Shown: in pieces, positions 52,715 to 60,935 of the stretch
Layout of the letters: each line of letters opens with the position of its first letter
How positions within the stretch are numbered: the stretch's first letter is position 1
Assembly: GCF_014256275.1 (NCBI RefSeq)
Contig: NZ_JACCFE010000002.1
Coordinates: 2,046,001 to 2,110,000, forward strand
From: Rhodococcus sp. 4CII
GTDB taxonomy: Bacteria; Actinomycetota; Actinomycetes; Mycobacteriales; Mycobacteriaceae
Direction: 5' to 3'
DNA length: 64,000 nt
The notes under the pieces: model-generated
The model's database searches: none
Told to the model about the DNA's origin: nothing
Seen by the model: only the letters and a program-made list of their open reading frames with translations
Program-made: the position numbers and the translations under genes

Positions 52715-53724
52715 CCGACATCGGCACGACCACCCTGGGCAACTCGCTGACCGTCTCCGGAATGGGTTTCGGAGGAATGGCTCTCACCCCCGTCTACGGC
52801 GGGGTGGAACCGGAAAGCGCACTCGCCACACTCCGTCACGCGGTGGATCTCGGAGTCAGTTTCATCGATACCGCCGACGTGTACGGCGCCGGCGACAACG
52901 AGCGGTTGATCGGGCAGTTGCTGAAGGATCGGCGCGAGGACGTCACGCTGGCAACCAAGTTCGGAATTCTGGGCGATCCGAGGAAACGGAGCGAGGGCGG
53001 CGCCTCCACCCGCGGCGACCGCGGGTACGTCCACGAGGCGGTGGACGCCAGCTTGCGCCGGCTCGGAATCGACACGATCGACCTCTATTACCTGCACCGC
53101 CCCGACCCGTCGGTTCCGATCGAGGACACCGTCGGTGCGATGGCTGAACTGGTGGCGGCGGGCAAGGTGCGGCATCTCGGGCTGTCGGAGGTGACGGCCG
53201 GGGAATTGACGGCCGCGCACGCCGTACATCCCATCGCGGCAATCCAGTCGGAATGGAGCGTGTGGAGCCGCGACGTCGAGGCGCGGATCGTGCCTGCGGC
53301 GGCCGAACTGGGTGTCGGGTTCGTCCCCTACTCGCCACTCGGCCGGGGGTTCCTCACCGGGACCGTCACAGACGTCGATGCCCTGGCGCCCAACGATTTC
53401 CGCCGGACCCTTCCCCGGTTCGCGGAGGGCGCGCTGCAACGGAATCTCGGTGTGGTGGAGGCGGTGAATTCGGTTGCCCGGGAACTGGGCGCCACGCCCG
53501 CCCAGGTGGCGCTGGCGTGGCTCTACGCCCAGGGCCGCGAGTTCGGACTGCCGGTCGTGCCCATTCCCGGCACCCGCAGCGCGGACCGGGTGACGGAGAA
53601 CGCGGGCGCACTCGATATCGCACTCGATGCGGCGCAGCTGGCTGTGCTGAATTCGGCCCGGGACCACGTGGAGGGTGCGCGTTCGGAGGATCTGCAGTGG
53701 GTGTCGGAGGGCCGCGACGTCTGA
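52711..53724 (+). CDS. Aldo/keto reductase
   Basis: 337 residues of the AKR (alpha/beta)8 fold. The catalytic Asp and Tyr are in FIDTADVYGAGDNERLIG and the Lys in VTLATKFGILG. The NADPH-binding C-terminal part contains VVPIPGTRSADRVTENAGAL (shortened as VPIPGTRSADRV). It reduces aldehydes or ketones with NADPH in the cytosol. It is read with the MerR regulator (ATGA overlap) and an alpha/beta hydrolase immediately after, so the trio may detoxify an electrophile sensed by MerR. Confidence 0.9.
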   Translation: MTDIGTTTLGNSLTVSGMGFGGMALTPVYGGVEPESALATLRHAVDLGVSFIDTADVYGAGDNERLIGQLLKDRREDVTLATKFGILGDPRKRSEGGASTRGDRGYVHEAVDASLRRLGIDTIDLYYLHRPDPSVPIEDTVGAMAELVAAGKVRHLGLSEVTAGELTAAHAVHPIAAIQSEWSVWSRDVEARIVPAAAELGVGFVPYSPLGRGFLTGTVTDVDALAPNDFRRTLPRFAEGALQRNLGVVEAVNSVARELGATPAQVALAWLYAQGREFGLPVVPIPGTRSADRVTENAGALDIALDAAQLAVLNSARDHVEGARSEDLQWVSEGRDV

Positions 53725-53727
53725 GTG

Positions 53728-54531
53728 ATGCAGACTGGGCGGGTGCAGCACGCTACCAATCCCGTCGACGGCGTCCGGATCGCGTATCAGACCGTCGGCG
53801 AGGGGGAACCTCTCGTTCTCCTTCACGGCACGGCCCTGTCGCACGCCATCTGGCGTGGATTCGGTTACGTCGCCGCGCTGCGTGATCGGTACCGGCTGAT
53901 CCTGGTCGATCTGCGGGGTCACGGACGCAGCGACGCACCGCACGACGAGGACGCATATGCGATGGATCTGGTCAGCGGTGACGCCCTGGCCGTCCTCGAC
54001 CACCTGGAGCTTCCCAGCGCGCACGTGCTGGGGTATTCACTCGGCGGCCGGGTAGCGCTGGCGTTGGCGGTCGGGGCGCCCGAACGGCTGGAGAGCCTGA
54101 TCATCGGCGGCGGCAGCAGCCGACCGCAGGCCGGGGCGTTCGACCGCTTGTTCTTCCCCGGCTGCATCGACGTCCTCGCGCGGGACGGCATGGATGCGTT
54201 CCTCGACGGGTGGAATGCCCGGCGCTCGTGGCCGATCGACGCCGGCACCCGGGCCGCGTTCCTGGCGAACGACGCGAGGGCCCTCGCCGCGTACATGCGG
54301 CGCTCCGGTGCCGAGCCGGGGGTGGACGACGACGTCCTGCGTGGGATCGCCGTTCCCACCCTGCTGTTCGTCGGTTCGGACGACGCCGAACGGCTCGGCG
54401 ACACCCAGCGGGTGGCGGCACTGATTCCCGGTGCGTCGCTGACGATCCTGCCCGGTTTCGACCATTCGACGGCGGTGGCCGCGAGCACCGAGGTACTCGC
54501 GGCCGTCGAGCCGTTTCTCGCCGCGGTGTGA
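53728..54531 (+). CDS. Alpha/beta hydrolase
   Basis: 267 residues. Oxyanion segment VLLHGTALSHAIW, nucleophile elbow HVLGYSLGGRVAL (Ser in GYSLGG), acid near VGSDDAERLGD and a late His in LPGFDHSTAVA complete a Ser-Asp-His triad. It hydrolyses an ester, lactone or similar bond. ATG 53728 follows the reductase stop at once; GTG 53743 is a possible shorter start. Third gene of the MerR operon, and convergent with the VOC gene only five bases away. Confidence 0.83.
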   Translation: MQTGRVQHATNPVDGVRIAYQTVGEGEPLVLLHGTALSHAIWRGFGYVAALRDRYRLILVDLRGHGRSDAPHDEDAYAMDLVSGDALAVLDHLELPSAHVLGYSLGGRVALALAVGAPERLESLIIGGGSSRPQAGAFDRLFFPGCIDVLARDGMDAFLDGWNARRSWPIDAGTRAAFLANDARALAAYMRRSGAEPGVDDDVLRGIAVPTLLFVGSDDAERLGDTQRVAALIPGASLTILPGFDHSTAVAASTEVLAAVEPFLAAV

Positions 54532-54535
54532 GGCG

Positions 54536-54913
54536 CTACATCCACTCGACCAGCTGGATGATCACCCCGTTGGGGTCGCTCATCTGGAAGTAGCGTTCGC
54601 CCCACGGCTCGGTGTCGATGGGCGTCACGATCGGAACGCCTTCCGCCCGCAGTCGCTCGTATTCGCCGTCGATGCCTTCGACGACGAGTGCGATCAGCAA
54701 CCCCTGGCCGGCGTCGCCCGCGATCCGCGCGGGCTTGAACGTCTCCAGCCCCGTCTTCAGGAAGATCAGGTTGAAGGCCACGTCCGGACGCTTCAGCGAC
54801 ACGAAGCCTTCCGCTGCCATCTCCTCGACGAAGCCCAGGTGGGTCTTGGCGAATTCGGCCGATGCGGTGGGGTCTGCGACGTTCAGCGACAGTGCGCTCG
54901 CGGTGACCTTCAC
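54536..54913 (-). CDS. VOC-family (glyoxalase/bleomycin-resistance fold) protein
   Basis: 125 residues with two beta-alpha-beta-beta-beta units. N-terminal half begins VTASALSLNVADPTASAEFAKTHLGF; the C-terminal half ends with the usual DPNGVIIQLVEW. Metal-type Glu and Gln positions are visible near the end. Members include glyoxalases, dioxygenases and drug-binding proteins; this short single-chain form often binds a drug or metabolite. GTG 54913 has AAAGGA seven bases upstream, so I chose it over 54943. No operon partner on this strand. Confidence 0.8.
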   Translation of the reverse strand: MKVTASALSLNVADPTASAEFAKTHLGFVEEMAAEGFVSLKRPDVAFNLIFLKTGLETFKPARIAGDAGQGLLIALVVEGIDGEYERLRAEGVPIVTPIDTEPWGERYFQMSDPNGVIIQLVEWM

Positions 54914-54983
54914 GATGGTGTCCTTTCGTTGACGACACCCCACTAACGTACGCCGTACGACACTTTGTTCCCGGGACCGCGCA

Positions 54984-56222
54984 TCACATCGCCAGCAGGC
55001 CCTTCGCGATGTGCGTCACCTGAATCTCGTTGCTGCCGGCATAGATCATCAGCGACTTCGCGTCGCGCGCGAGTTGCTCGACCCGGTACTCGGCCATGTA
55101 CCCGTTGCCGCCGAACAACTGCACCGCCTCCATCGCCACCTCGGTGGCCGCCCGCGAGGAGTAGAGCTTCATCGCCGACGCCTCCGCAAGACTCACCCGA
55201 TCCCCCGCCGCGGTGCGCTCGATCGCGTTGAACACCATGTTCTGCACATTGATGCGCGCGATCTCCATCTCGGCGAGCTTGAGCTGGATGAGCTGGAACT
55301 GGGCGATCTCCTTGCCCCACAGCGTGCGGGACTTGGCGTAGTCGACGCAGAGCCGGTGACATTCGTTGATGATGCCGAGCGACAGCGACGCGATGCCGAT
55401 GCGCTCGGCCGCGAAGCTCTCCTTGGCGCTGGACTTGCCGTCGGATTGTCCGCCGTCCTCGGTCTCGCCGAGCAGACGGTCGCGGGTGAGGCGCACGTTG
55501 TCGAAGAACAGCTCGCCGGTCGGTGAGGAGTTCATGCCCATCTTCTTGAACGGCGCCCCCTGGGTCAGGCCTTCCATGCCCGCGTCGAGCACGAACGCGA
55601 GCACCTTCCGGTCGCGGCGGTCGACGGACGACTCCCCCTCGTCGAGCTTCGCGTAAACGATGATGACGTCGGCGTACGGGCCGTTGGTGATGAACGTCTT
55701 CTGCCCGTTCAGGATGTAGTCGCCGCCGTCGCGGCGCACGTACGACTTCATGCCGCCGAACGCATCCGACCCGGAGTCGGGCTCGGTGATGGCCCAGGCG
55801 CCCACCTTCTCGAACGTGACCAGACCGGGGAGCCACCGCTCCTTCTGCGCCAGCGTGCCGCGACTGCGGATGGTTCCCGCAGCCAGCCCGAGGCTGACCC
55901 CGAGCGACGCGACGAGCCCGAGACTCACCCCGGCCAGCTCGGCGTTCATGATGACGCCCATGCTGCCCGCACCGCCGAGGCCGCCGGATTTCTCCCCCGT
56001 CGCGTCGGACGCGGCGTCACCGCTGCGCTCGCGCTCGAGCGACTTCGTCAGCGCGTCACGCGCCATCTCGTCCAGGCCGAACGTGGCGAAGAGTTTGCGG
56101 ATGATGTCGAACGGAGGTAGTTCGCCGGTCTCCAGCTTGTCGACGTGCGGTCGAATCTCTTTGTCGATGAAACCGCGGATCGCGTCACGGAACATCAGGT
56201 CGGTATCTGACCACTCATACAT
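54984..56222 (-). CDS. Acyl-CoA dehydrogenase
   Basis: 412 residues, full length with all three domains. Typical segments are WAITEPDSGSDAFGGM in the middle domain, GQKTFITNGPYADV, and the C-terminal VQLFGGNGYMAEYRVEQLARDAK with the GSNEIQ end. An unusual Gly/Ser/Ala-rich insertion (about 65-95, ERSGDAASDATGEKSGGLGG) lies in the first helical domain. It oxidises an acyl-CoA to the enoyl-CoA with FAD in the cytosol. ATG 56222 is preferred because GGAG lies eight bases upstream; GTG 56231 is possible. A near-perfect KstR-like box lies 45 bases upstream. Confidence 0.9.
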   Translation of the reverse strand: MYEWSDTDLMFRDAIRGFIDKEIRPHVDKLETGELPPFDIIRKLFATFGLDEMARDALTKSLERERSGDAASDATGEKSGGLGGAGSMGVIMNAELAGVSLGLVASLGVSLGLAAGTIRSRGTLAQKERWLPGLVTFEKVGAWAITEPDSGSDAFGGMKSYVRRDGGDYILNGQKTFITNGPYADVIIVYAKLDEGESSVDRRDRKVLAFVLDAGMEGLTQGAPFKKMGMNSSPTGELFFDNVRLTRDRLLGETEDGGQSDGKSSAKESFAAERIGIASLSLGIINECHRLCVDYAKSRTLWGKEIAQFQLIQLKLAEMEIARINVQNMVFNAIERTAAGDRVSLAEASAMKLYSSRAATEVAMEAVQLFGGNGYMAEYRVEQLARDAKSLMIYAGSNEIQVTHIAKGLLAM

Positions 56223-56266
56223 GCCGGGCACTCCAGTCGCCGAGAGACAAACGGTTGCCGCAAATA

Positions 56267-56280
56267 TAGAACACGTTCCT
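56267..56280 (-). promoter_or_regulatory. KstR-like operator upstream of the acyl-CoA dehydrogenase
   Basis: TAGAACACGTTCCT has the AACNNGTT core of TNNAACNNGTTNNA and the TAGAAC flank of strong KstR sites, with one consensus mismatch (T for A at the last position, A follows). It lies 45 bases before ATG 56222 on the minus strand, a fitting repressor position. Functional assignment is inferred. Confidence 0.5.
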
Positions 56281-56326
56281 ATTCTTGGACAGGTGTCCCG
56301 GACGGTCCGCGATCGCGCACGGCGAA

Positions 56327-57052
56327 TCAGGCCGAGTCGCCTGTCGTTTCACCGACCCCCAGCCATGTCGACCGCAACCGGTCGAGGGTGCCGTCCTCGC
56401 CCAGCGTGCGCTGCGCGCACTCGAGGCGTTCCCGCAGCGCGTGATCGCCGGTGCGGACGGCGACCGCGATCTCCTCACGGGAGATGCCGCGCTCGACCAC
56501 CTCCACGTGCGGGCGGTCCCGGACGAGCCAGGTGAGGACCGGGGCGAGTTTCATGACGGCGTCGCAGCCGCCCGAGGACAGGTCGTCGAGGGCCTGTCCG
56601 ATCCGGTCGTACGCGTATACCCGGATCGCCCCCACGCGGCCGTCCGCGACGAGCCTCTCCACGATCGGCTGGCTGGTGTTGCCGTGCTGAACCCCGACCG
56701 TCAGCCCCGCGAGGTCGCCCACCCCCCGCACCCCCGGATGCCGGGACGTGTCCACGGCGAGGGACTGACCGGACACGAGATACGGTGCGCAGAAATCCGC
56801 GCGGGCCCTGCGGTCCGGGGTCACGGTGGTTCCCGACGCGATGCAGTCGAACTCGCCGTCGGCGAGAGCATCGAAGATCCCGTTGAAGTCGGTGCCCCGG
56901 TACGGGACGAGCGACCATTCGACGCCGAGAACCCGGGCGATCGCCTGGGTGTATTCGACGTCGAAACCCGCGGGGGCGCCGCCGTCCCGGAACTCGAACG
57001 GCGGGTCGGGCAGTGCCGAACCCACCCGCAGGACCCGCGCGGACGCTGTCAT
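56327..57052 (-). CDS. Solute-binding protein family 3-like protein without signal peptide
   Basis: 241 residues. Periplasmic-binding-protein-2 fold of the amino-acid type: PPFEFRDGGAPAGFDVEYTQAIARVLGV (PPFEF and GFDVEYTQAIA), CIASGTTVTPDRRARADFCAPYL, and GVQHGNTSQPIVERL. No signal peptide or lipobox is present at either possible start (ATG 57052 or GTG 57067), and no ABC permease or ATPase lies nearby. It may be a cytosolic ligand-binding or enzyme-like domain, such as a cyclohexadienyl dehydratase-type protein, instead of a transporter part. Confidence 0.72.
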   Translation of the reverse strand: MTASARVLRVGSALPDPPFEFRDGGAPAGFDVEYTQAIARVLGVEWSLVPYRGTDFNGIFDALADGEFDCIASGTTVTPDRRARADFCAPYLVSGQSLAVDTSRHPGVRGVGDLAGLTVGVQHGNTSQPIVERLVADGRVGAIRVYAYDRIGQALDDLSSGGCDAVMKLAPVLTWLVRDRPHVEVVERGISREEIAVAVRTGDHALRERLECAQRTLGEDGTLDRLRSTWLGVGETTGDSA

Positions 57053-57079
57053 GTCGCCCCTCTCCACCCTGATGTGCGC

Positions 57080-58384
57080 CTACGAACCGATCAGCCCCAA
57101 CCGCTGTGCCAGCCAGGGCATTTCCTTCTCCAGTCCCGCCGACCACACGGCGAAGCTGTGCCCGCCCGGAACCTCCACGTACTGCACGTCCATGCCCGCG
57201 GCCTTCGCCGCCTGATAGACCTTCTGCGCGCCCGGCTTGTACGCGTCGTCGCCGGAGCCGATCACGAAGACCCCGGCCGAGTCCGGGTACTGCTTCGATC
57301 CCATCAGATCGAGGGGGTTGACCTTCGTGAACGCGGCCTGGTCACCGCCGAATCCGTCGTCGACGGTCCGCTGGTGGTCGCCGAGTGTGGGTTCTTCCTG
57401 ACCCGAGATGTCGAGGAACGTCGGGTATACGTCGGGGTAGTTGGTGGCCATCTGCAGCGAACAGGTGCCGCCGTAGGACAGGCCGCCGATGGCCCACGCC
57501 TTCGGGTCCGGGTTCACCTGCAAATTCGACTTCACCCAGGCCGGAACGTCCTTCGCGAGATACGTGGCCACGTTGCCCATCTTCGAATCGATGCACAGTG
57601 GATTCGCGATCTGCGAACCGGTGCCGTCGGCGACCACGACGATCGGGGCCAGTCCGTCGTGTTTCGAAGCGAACTCGTTCATCGTGGTCGCGAGCTTGCC
57701 GCCGGCGAACCAGTCCTCCGGCGCACCGGGTTGACCGGCCAGCATCACCAGCACGGGCAGCAGCGGGCGGGGGTTGGTGAAGTAGGCGGGTGGGAGGTAG
57801 ATCTCGGCGTCGCGGGCACCGAAGCCCGACACCGTTCCCGGTATCGCCGCCGTCAGGACCCGTCCCTCACTGGGCATTCCGGGCGGGGCCGTCCACGACG
57901 CGTCGAGAGGTGTTCCCGTCACCACCTTCTCGGTGGTGCCGCCCAGATCGTTCATCTGCACCCGGTCGAACGGTTCCGCCCCGAAGGCCGTGCCCACCGT
58001 GGGATAGGCGTCGAACACGAGGTTGATCTGCGTCGCCGACGCCAGCACCACCGCGAGGACCGCGAGCACCGAGACGGCGGCCGATCCCACCGTCCGGCCG
58101 GCGCGGATCCTCGGCACCAGCAGCACGATCGCGAAGAGTCCCAGACCGATCCACACGTAAATGGATATCTCGATCGGATCGGGAAACGGCCGGAGAACCT
58201 TCTCGACCATCACGTACAGGACGACGGTGACGACGACCGACACCGCCAGGCAGATCGGGATCGCCCTCCTGCGGTACCAGGGGGCGCGGGCGGCGAGCAG
58301 CCACACGCCGCCGAGCACGCCGAGCGCCGTGAGGATCCAGGGCAGAGGCCCTGAGATCACGCTGAGGTCGCTGAGCCATTCCAC
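57080..58384 (-). CDS. Membrane-anchored esterase of the mycolyltransferase-like (esterase D) fold
   Basis: 434 residues. Four helices fill residues 1-130, then an extracytoplasmic alpha/beta hydrolase domain follows, with nucleophile GGLSYGGTCSLQM (Ser in GLSYGG) and a C-terminal His in VPGGHSFAVWSAGLE. This resembles the Ag85/FbpA-like fold with an added membrane anchor, as in several rhodococcal putative esterases. GTG 58384 is used; no ATG fits. Divergent from trpF across 66 bases. It may act on cell-envelope lipids or exogenous esters. Confidence 0.75.
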   Translation of the reverse strand: MEWLSDLSVISGPLPWILTALGVLGGVWLLAARAPWYRRRAIPICLAVSVVVTVVLYVMVEKVLRPFPDPIEISIYVWIGLGLFAIVLLVPRIRAGRTVGSAAVSVLAVLAVVLASATQINLVFDAYPTVGTAFGAEPFDRVQMNDLGGTTEKVVTGTPLDASWTAPPGMPSEGRVLTAAIPGTVSGFGARDAEIYLPPAYFTNPRPLLPVLVMLAGQPGAPEDWFAGGKLATTMNEFASKHDGLAPIVVVADGTGSQIANPLCIDSKMGNVATYLAKDVPAWVKSNLQVNPDPKAWAIGGLSYGGTCSLQMATNYPDVYPTFLDISGQEEPTLGDHQRTVDDGFGGDQAAFTKVNPLDLMGSKQYPDSAGVFVIGSGDDAYKPGAQKVYQAAKAAGMDVQYVEVPGGHSFAVWSAGLEKEMPWLAQRLGLIGS

Positions 58385-58450
58385 GCCACGAAGCCTAGAG
58401 CGCGAACCCGCACCACGTCGGCGACTCGCAGCACCGGTAAAATTGCCGGG

Positions 58451-59038
58451 GTGACATTCATCAAGGTCTGCGGCCTGCGAGACGAGGCCTCCGTCGATCT
58501 GGCGGTGCGCCTCGGCGTCGACGCCGTGGGTTTCGTCTTCGCCGACAGCGTCCGCCGGATCTCCCCCGAGGATGCCGCCCCGCTGGTCCGCCGCGTCACC
58601 GCACCGACGGTCGCGGTGGGTGTGTTCAAGGGCAGTTCGGTCGCGGAGGTGATCGACGTCGCCGCGACCGCCGGCCTCGGGACCGTCCAGGTGCACGACC
58701 TGACGTCCGCCGCGGACGTGTCCCGGTTGCGGGCGGCGGGGCTACGCGTGATCCGTGCGGTGATCGCCGGTGACGCGTCGGACGATCTCGGCGCGGACCG
58801 GGTGCTCGTCGACGGGGCGACCGCCGGGGCGGGGGTGCCCTGGGACTGGGCGAGCCAGAGCAGGCCCGATGGCGAGTGGATTCTCGCGGGCGGACTTCAC
58901 CCGGGCAACGTGCGGACCGCCGTCGACGCGACCGGCGCCTGGGGGGTCGACGTGTCCAGCGGGGTCGAATCCTCGCGGGGTGTGAAGGACGCGGCTCTGA
59001 TCGAGCAGTTCGTCGCCGCGGTCCGATCCGGAACCTGA
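58451..59038 (+). CDS. trpF: Phosphoribosylanthranilate isomerase (TrpF)
   Basis: 195 residues, a little short for TrpF, as an (alpha/beta)8 barrel. The catalytic Cys is in FIKVCGLRDEA, and the catalytic Asp in VLVDGATAGAGVPWDW. The phosphate-binding part includes ILAGGLHPGNV and WGVDVSSGVESSRGVKD. The TrpF motif QLHG reads QVHD here. It would isomerise PRA in tryptophan synthesis. This is odd for the lineage, where dual-function PriA usually makes a separate TrpF unnecessary; no other trp gene is nearby. GTG 58451 is the start. Confidence 0.85.
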   Translation: MTFIKVCGLRDEASVDLAVRLGVDAVGFVFADSVRRISPEDAAPLVRRVTAPTVAVGVFKGSSVAEVIDVAATAGLGTVQVHDLTSAADVSRLRAAGLRVIRAVIAGDASDDLGADRVLVDGATAGAGVPWDWASQSRPDGEWILAGGLHPGNVRTAVDATGAWGVDVSSGVESSRGVKDAALIEQFVAAVRSGT

Positions 59039-59039
59039 G

Positions 59040-59936
59040 TCAGCCCGGCATTCCGGCGACGGTGTCTTCCACATCCCACGACGCCAGGACGGTCCGGATG
59101 CCCACGACCAGCGCGAGCGGCTGATCGATCATCACGTGGTGTCCGGCGTCGGGGATCTCGACCACCAGCGCGCTGGGGCCGAACCGGCGCCGCATGTCCG
59201 CCATCATCGTGTCGGTGACGATGCCGTTCTCGGCGCGGAAGTAGGCGAGACGGCAACGCGGGTCGGACGCACCCAGATGGCCACTCCCCTCTCGGGAGAA
59301 GAACGCGGAATCGAACTTCCACGACCACCCGCCGTCCACCTCCTCCATCGAGTTCTCCGCCACGTGCCGAAGCACCGCGGGCACCGCCGTGTCCTGCGGC
59401 GGGACGAAACGGAACCGCTCGAGCGCCTCCGCCCGGGAGGGGTAGATCTTCTTCGGGCCGAAGGCACGCTGCTTGCGCGCTTCCTCTTCTTCCGGGGTCC
59501 GGGCGAGGACTGGCGAATCGATCAGCTGGACTCCGCCCAGATCCTCGCCGAACAGCTGCGCGGCCACATACGACACCATTCCGCCCATGCTGTGGCCGAC
59601 GAACACCGGCGTCCCCGAGACGCCCGCGGGCTTGGCCACGGCCAGGGCCTCCTCCGCCCAGCGCTCGAGGCCGTATTCGTCACGCCGGTCGCTGTCACCG
59701 TGCCCGGTGAGATCGAGTGCGACGACACGACGGTCGGTGGCCAGCATGGGGCCCACATGGTCCCACCACCGGCTGTGGGCGGCGCCGCCGTGCACGAGCA
59801 CTATTCCCGCTGTGCCCGCCGGGCCCCACGCCCGGTAGTGGACCTGCGCACCGGCGACGTCGACCCGGCCGACGTCGACCGGGGCCGCCAACGCCGTCGT
59901 GAACCAGTGGGGCGCGTCCGTCTGCACGTTGCTCAT
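59040..59936 (-). CDS. Alpha/beta hydrolase
   Basis: 298 residues. Oxyanion segment IVLVHGGAAHSRWW, nucleophile elbow VFVGHSMGGMVSYV, and the late His in IPDAGHHVMIDQP complete the catalytic set; an Asp lies in VVALDLTGHGDSDR and the acid region. It is a cytosolic esterase, lactonase or dehalogenase-like hydrolase of the common GHSMGG type. It is convergent with trpF with one base between stop codons, and starts 41 bases before the end of the next hydrolase gene upstream on the same strand. Confidence 0.83.
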   Translation of the reverse strand: MSNVQTDAPHWFTTALAAPVDVGRVDVAGAQVHYRAWGPAGTAGIVLVHGGAAHSRWWDHVGPMLATDRRVVALDLTGHGDSDRRDEYGLERWAEEALAVAKPAGVSGTPVFVGHSMGGMVSYVAAQLFGEDLGGVQLIDSPVLARTPEEEEARKQRAFGPKKIYPSRAEALERFRFVPPQDTAVPAVLRHVAENSMEEVDGGWSWKFDSAFFSREGSGHLGASDPRCRLAYFRAENGIVTDTMMADMRRRFGPSALVVEIPDAGHHVMIDQPLALVVGIRTVLASWDVEDTVAGMPG

Positions 59937-59977
59937 TCACCGAACATACCGACCCTCCGCAGACGTTATCGGCCGCC

Positions 59978-60607
59978 CTACAGAAGGTCGAGCATGGCCG
60001 CGACCACGCGTTCGACCACCGGAAACTTGTCCGGGGCCAGATCGTGGCGGGCACCCTCGAACTCGACGAGCGTCGTCGGAGCGGGTATCAGTGCGAGTGC
60101 CGACTGCAGTTCGCCGGTGGTGGCGAACGGGTCCTTCGAACCGTGCACCACCACGGCCGGGGTGCGCAGACCCGGCAGGTGCTCGGTGCGGAGCTTGTCC
60201 GGCTTGGCCGGCGGATGCAGCGGGTACGACAGCAACAACATTGCGTCGACGAGACCCGGCCGTTCCGACGCGAGCATGGACGCCTGACGTCCGCCGTACG
60301 AGTGCCCGCCGGCCCACACCGGAACCGTCACCAGGTCGCGCATCACGGCCACCGCGGCCGCGACGCCGTCCCGGTCCTCCGCCGCGGTCGACGGGTGCGG
60401 CGGACCCGACGCGCGGCGCTGACGGAACGGAAGATCGAACCGCAGGACGACGACCCCCCGCTCCACGAACCCCTCGGTGACGGCACGCAACAGCTTTGTG
60501 TCGCAATCACTTCCCGCCCCGTGCGTCAGTGCCAGCGCCGCCACCGCCTCCCCCGCGGGGCGATGCAGATGTCCGCGCACACCGTCACGTTCCAGCAACT
60601 CGGTCAT
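59978..60607 (-). CDS. KANL3/Tex30-like alpha/beta hydrolase
   Basis: 209 residues. TLTHGAGS-like oxyanion segment reads ALALTHGAGSDCDTKLL, the nucleophile elbow is WAGGHSYGGRQASML and the terminal His lies in FEGARHDLAPDKFP. This short form belongs to the KANL3/Tex30 (dienelactone-hydrolase-like) group, whose bacterial role is not known. Start ATG 60607; alternatively GTG 60616, which would overlap the stop of a 66-codon frame upstream by GTGA and imply coupled translation. Confidence 0.78.
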   Translation of the reverse strand: MTELLERDGVRGHLHRPAGEAVAALALTHGAGSDCDTKLLRAVTEGFVERGVVVLRFDLPFRQRRASGPPHPSTAAEDRDGVAAAVAVMRDLVTVPVWAGGHSYGGRQASMLASERPGLVDAMLLLSYPLHPPAKPDKLRTEHLPGLRTPAVVVHGSKDPFATTGELQSALALIPAPTTLVEFEGARHDLAPDKFPVVERVVAAMLDLL

Positions 60608-60612
60608 GCGGT

Positions 60613-60813
60613 TCACGGTAGTGGAAGGTCGCGCTGTTCCGGCGCGAGCAGCTCCGGAATGGTCAACAGCTGCAGAATGTTCGCGACGACGCCCGCCCAC
60701 AGTTCCACGACGGGTATCGCCACCAGCTCGTTGCCGAGTTCGGCCTCCCGGAACACCGGCGCGTCCCCCATCGTCCGGCGGACGAACAATGCGACGATCG
60801 TCAGGCCCTGCAT
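60613..60813 (-). CDS. Small hypothetical protein, possibly coupled to the hydrolase
   Basis: 66 residues with an amphipathic or weak membrane segment (VVELWAGVVANILQLLTI). ATG 60813 is preceded by AAAGG at a suitable distance on the minus strand, third-codon bases are G or C in most positions, and its TGA overlaps GTG 60616 of the hydrolase (GTGA). These three points support a real gene. No known family. It could also be a remnant. Confidence 0.45.
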   Translation of the reverse strand: MQGLTIVALFVRRTMGDAPVFREAELGNELVAIPVVELWAGVVANILQLLTIPELLAPEQRDLPLP

Positions 60814-60935
60814 CAGACCTTTCGGACCGGAGTGAAATGGGAACCTGCGGCGGATCACACCATCGCTGCCCCGACGACTCTGCCCAAGCGTCTTCATCAC
60901 GGTCCAAGATCAGATCGGCATACATTCGATAAGAG

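Noticed and set aside
54944..54983. CGTACGCCGTACG inverted repeat as an operator
   Set aside because: Short and G/C-rich; it sits between the VOC start and the acyl-CoA dehydrogenase end and could be chance. Not enough support.
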